From: Bacteroidales bacterium
Lineage (GTDB): Bacteria; Bacteroidota; Bacteroidia; Bacteroidales; Muribaculaceae
Direction of reading: 5' to 3'
Length of the DNA: 6,837 bases
NCBI GenBank assembly: GCA_900755985.1
Contig: CAAEIL010000236.1
Coordinates: 1-6,837 of the forward strand
Shown: positions 5,223 to 6,837 of the stretch, in pieces
Layout: the number at the start of each line of letters is the position of its first letter
Position numbering within the stretch: position 1 is the stretch's first letter
Made by a program: the position numbers and the translations under genes
The notes under the pieces: generated by a model
Told to the model about the DNA's origin: nothing
What the model saw: the letters and a program-made list of their open reading frames with translations, nothing else
The model's database searches: none

Positions 5223-6837
5223 TTATTCGGGATGTTGGTTTATAGCTGCGAGGTCTTCGGCTTTGTCGCGTGTCTTGACGCGACGGACGCTTTCGAGCGC
5301 GTTGATGACATCGGTCGCTGTTTTGTATAGTGCCGAGACTTCGGTATCGGAATGAGCGGGAGTGAAGCGTGCCATTTCGCAGTCATCGAGTATGGCGATG
5401 GTTTTGTCAACGAGTGCCTGGTCGGCGCCGTATGAGCCGAGGCGCTCGGCAATGTTGTCGCGAGTAAGCTCGGAAGCGGGAATCTGAAGTTTGTCGCTGA
5501 TGTAGCCCCATAGAGCTTTGGCAAGCAAGGCATAGAACTGCTCATTGTGGTGTTCGTTCATGGCTTTGCGAGCAAGGCGCAGGCGCCGCGTGGCGACTCG
5601 CGAGGCATGTGCGGTGCGACGCCCTATTACGTCGGCACGGAAGTTGAGCTGTCGGCGGTATATGACGGCGGCTGTTACAAGCATTAATATGGCGATGATG
5701 TAAGCGAGAATATACATAGGCGAGCGCACTATCGAGTCCATTTCTTTGCTCAGCCGGTCTGCTCCGACGGGTATAATGTGTTCGATGTCGGTCATGTGTG
5801 CGATATCGCTTTGCGAAGCGGCAGCACTGCCTTTGGCGACGGGTCTACTATACTCCGGGATGTTTACGGTAACATACTTGCGGGACTGCGGGTCAAAGTA
5901 GACAAACTTCCATGACGGAACAGTGAGTGTGCCGGTCTGTTGGGGCACGAAATTGTATGTGGCAGTGAATGTACCGGTCATGTCCGAGCCATTGAACTGG
6001 GCATCGACCTTGCTTTCGGGGGTGAAAGTGTCAACGCCCTTGGGCATGGCGAATTCGGGAGCGGCAAGCGTTTTTAGATTGCCGGTGCCGGAGATACTGA
6101 AGGTGTATGTGGCCGGTTCGTTGGTGCGCAGTTCCTTAGGCTCGAGCGACGTGCTGATGCGGTAAACGCCTACGGCACCGTTGAAACCTTCGGGACGTGG
6201 CTCGGGAAGCGGAAGTACCTTGACCGATGTTTCGTTGGAGACGGTGGTGATATTGTGCGGTATTGTGCGGGTGGTGATGAAGCTGCCCATGGTTATGCGC
6301 TCAAGGGTCTCGACCGTGACTTCGTAGCGGCCCGAGTTGATGCGCAGGACTCCCGAGGTCTTGGGGTATAGCAGCGAGCGCTTAAGAACGGCGGTGTAAT
6401 AGTTTTCGCCCCGGAAGTGCTCGATGCTTCTCTTGTTGGGGACGGGAAGGTCTTCGGAAATGAAGCCTTCGTACTCGGGAAGTGTCGTGGCACGGAAGCT
6501 ACGGATATTCAGTTTGGTGTAGACCTTGATGGTGGCAATGACGGCCTCCTGTTCGTATACGTCGGATTTGGACAGCGAGGTGACGACTATGAGGTCTTTG
6601 GGGTTTACCGAGCTGGCGGTCGACTGCTGGTTGATGACTGCAGTGTTGGCATTGTCATCGTCCTCGTCAAAGCCGGTCTGTGCAGAGGCGTTGCGTTGAG
6701 TTATTTCGAATGATTTGGCGACTGAGCGTGCTGTGCGGTGTCCGTCGCTGACTGTCACCGACGGAATGACAGCGCGTCCCGGCGTCAGGGCCTTATATGT
6801 GAATGTATATTCGATGGTTGACGAGTGCGAAGACTGA
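5223..6837 (-). CDS. batD: BatD family protein, N-terminus cut by window edge
   Basis: BatD is the large membrane-anchored, mostly periplasmic member of the Bat aerotolerance system. The frame is open to the right edge (537 residues visible), so the signal peptide and roughly the first 50-80 residues are missing; a GTG at 6758 is internal, since the preceding residues STIEYTFTYKALTPGRAVIP already fit a BatD beta domain. Visible parts in order: the end of one Ig-like beta domain, an acidic low-complexity linker (about 56-76), beta domains to about 330 (including GNLKTLAAPEF and a YNFVPQQTGTL...P strand set), a membrane helix (about 374-393) and a helical cytoplasmic tail with ALWGYISDKLQIPASELTR (441-459) and ILDDCEMARFTP. 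This tail is usual in Bacteroidota BatD. Spacing to batE is 7 bp. BatA, BatB and possibly BatC would be expected upstream, beyond the window. No frameshift or missing domain is evident. Confidence 0.9.
   Translation of the reverse strand, partial: QSSHSSTIEYTFTYKALTPGRAVIPSVTVSDGHRTARSVAKSFEITQRNASAQTGFDEDDDNANTAVINQQSTASSVNPKDLIVVTSLSKSDVYEQEAVIATIKVYTKLNIRSFRATTLPEYEGFISEDLPVPNKRSIEHFRGENYYTAVLKRSLLYPKTSGVLRINSGRYEVTVETLERITMGSFITTRTIPHNITTVSNETSVKVLPLPEPRPEGFNGAVGVYRISTSLEPKELRTNEPATYTFSISGTGNLKTLAAPEFAMPKGVDTFTPESKVDAQFNGSDMTGTFTATYNFVPQQTGTLTVPSWKFVYFDPQSRKYVTVNIPEYSRPVAKGSAAASQSDIAHMTDIEHIIPVGADRLSKEMDSIVRSPMYILAYIIAILMLVTAAVIYRRQLNFRADVIGRRTAHASRVATRRLRLARKAMNEHHNEQFYALLAKALWGYISDKLQIPASELTRDNIAERLGSYGADQALVDKTIAILDDCEMARFTPAHSDTEVSALYKTATDVINALESVRRVKTRDKAEDLAAINQHPE
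6251..6270. repeat. Perfect tandem duplication of a 10-bp unit inside batD
   Basis: The decamer TATTGTGCGG occurs twice back to back (6251-6260 and 6261-6270) with no mismatch. It lies in batD and is read on the minus strand as part of RTIPHNI (about residues 190-196 of the visible fragment). Because 10 is not a multiple of three, the two copies are translated in different frames, and loss or gain of one unit would shift the reading frame. As it stands the frame is intact on both sides. Confidence 0.7.

Noticed and set aside
5223..6758. Complete batD starting at the GTG at 6758
   Set aside because: The frame continues to the window edge and the upstream residues form a typical BatD beta-strand segment. 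A start at 6758 would also leave no signal peptide, so the gene is treated as truncated by the window.

Overview
The window looks like a chromosomal segment from a member of the order Bacteroidales. The main reason is the pair batD-batE, whose products carry the lineage-typical mix of TPR, membrane and SH3-like segments. Other pointers are a Bacteroidota-style UDP-GlcNAc 2-epimerase, a Bacteroidales-type conserved secreted protein, and the absence of clear Shine-Dalgarno sequences before the start codons. By eye the DNA is moderately GC-rich (roughly half G+C), which would suit a Muribaculaceae-like genome better than a classical Bacteroides. That placement is inference, not a result.

Layout. 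The left half (1-3219) is on the plus strand. It holds the C-terminal half of wecB (UDP-N-acetylglucosamine 2-epimerase), a membrane-anchored family 2 glycosyltransferase (684-1982), and a compact site-2-protease-like M50 metalloprotease with one PDZ domain (2062-3219). The right half (3287-6837) is on the minus strand and is read right to left: batD (start beyond the window edge), batE 7 bp later, and 39 bp further on a conserved secreted protein of unknown function. The two halves converge on a short 67-bp junction at 3220-3286. No intergenic stretch exceeds 148 bp, and no rRNA, tRNA, CRISPR, insertion sequence or phage gene was seen.

How the genes may work together. WecB makes UDP-ManNAc, and the glycosyltransferase could act in the same surface-glycan programme, although the 148-bp gap and the hairpins within it leave open whether they share a transcript. 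The M50 protease is probably an envelope regulatory protease, and its link to the glycan genes rests only on position. BatD and BatE belong to the Bat (Bacteroides aerotolerance) envelope complex, whose VWA-domain partners BatA and BatB would be expected just beyond the right edge. The unknown protein at 3287-4369 is the last visible gene of that probable operon and is a candidate accessory envelope factor.

Most of the window is ordinary core-genome content. The points that deserve a second look are the glycosyltransferase that lacks its acidic DxD-type motif, the shortened single-PDZ site-2 protease with an extra charged segment, the unknown gene downstream of batE, and several small DNA repeats. 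One of these is a perfect 10-bp tandem duplication inside batD. No convincing new multi-gene system was found.
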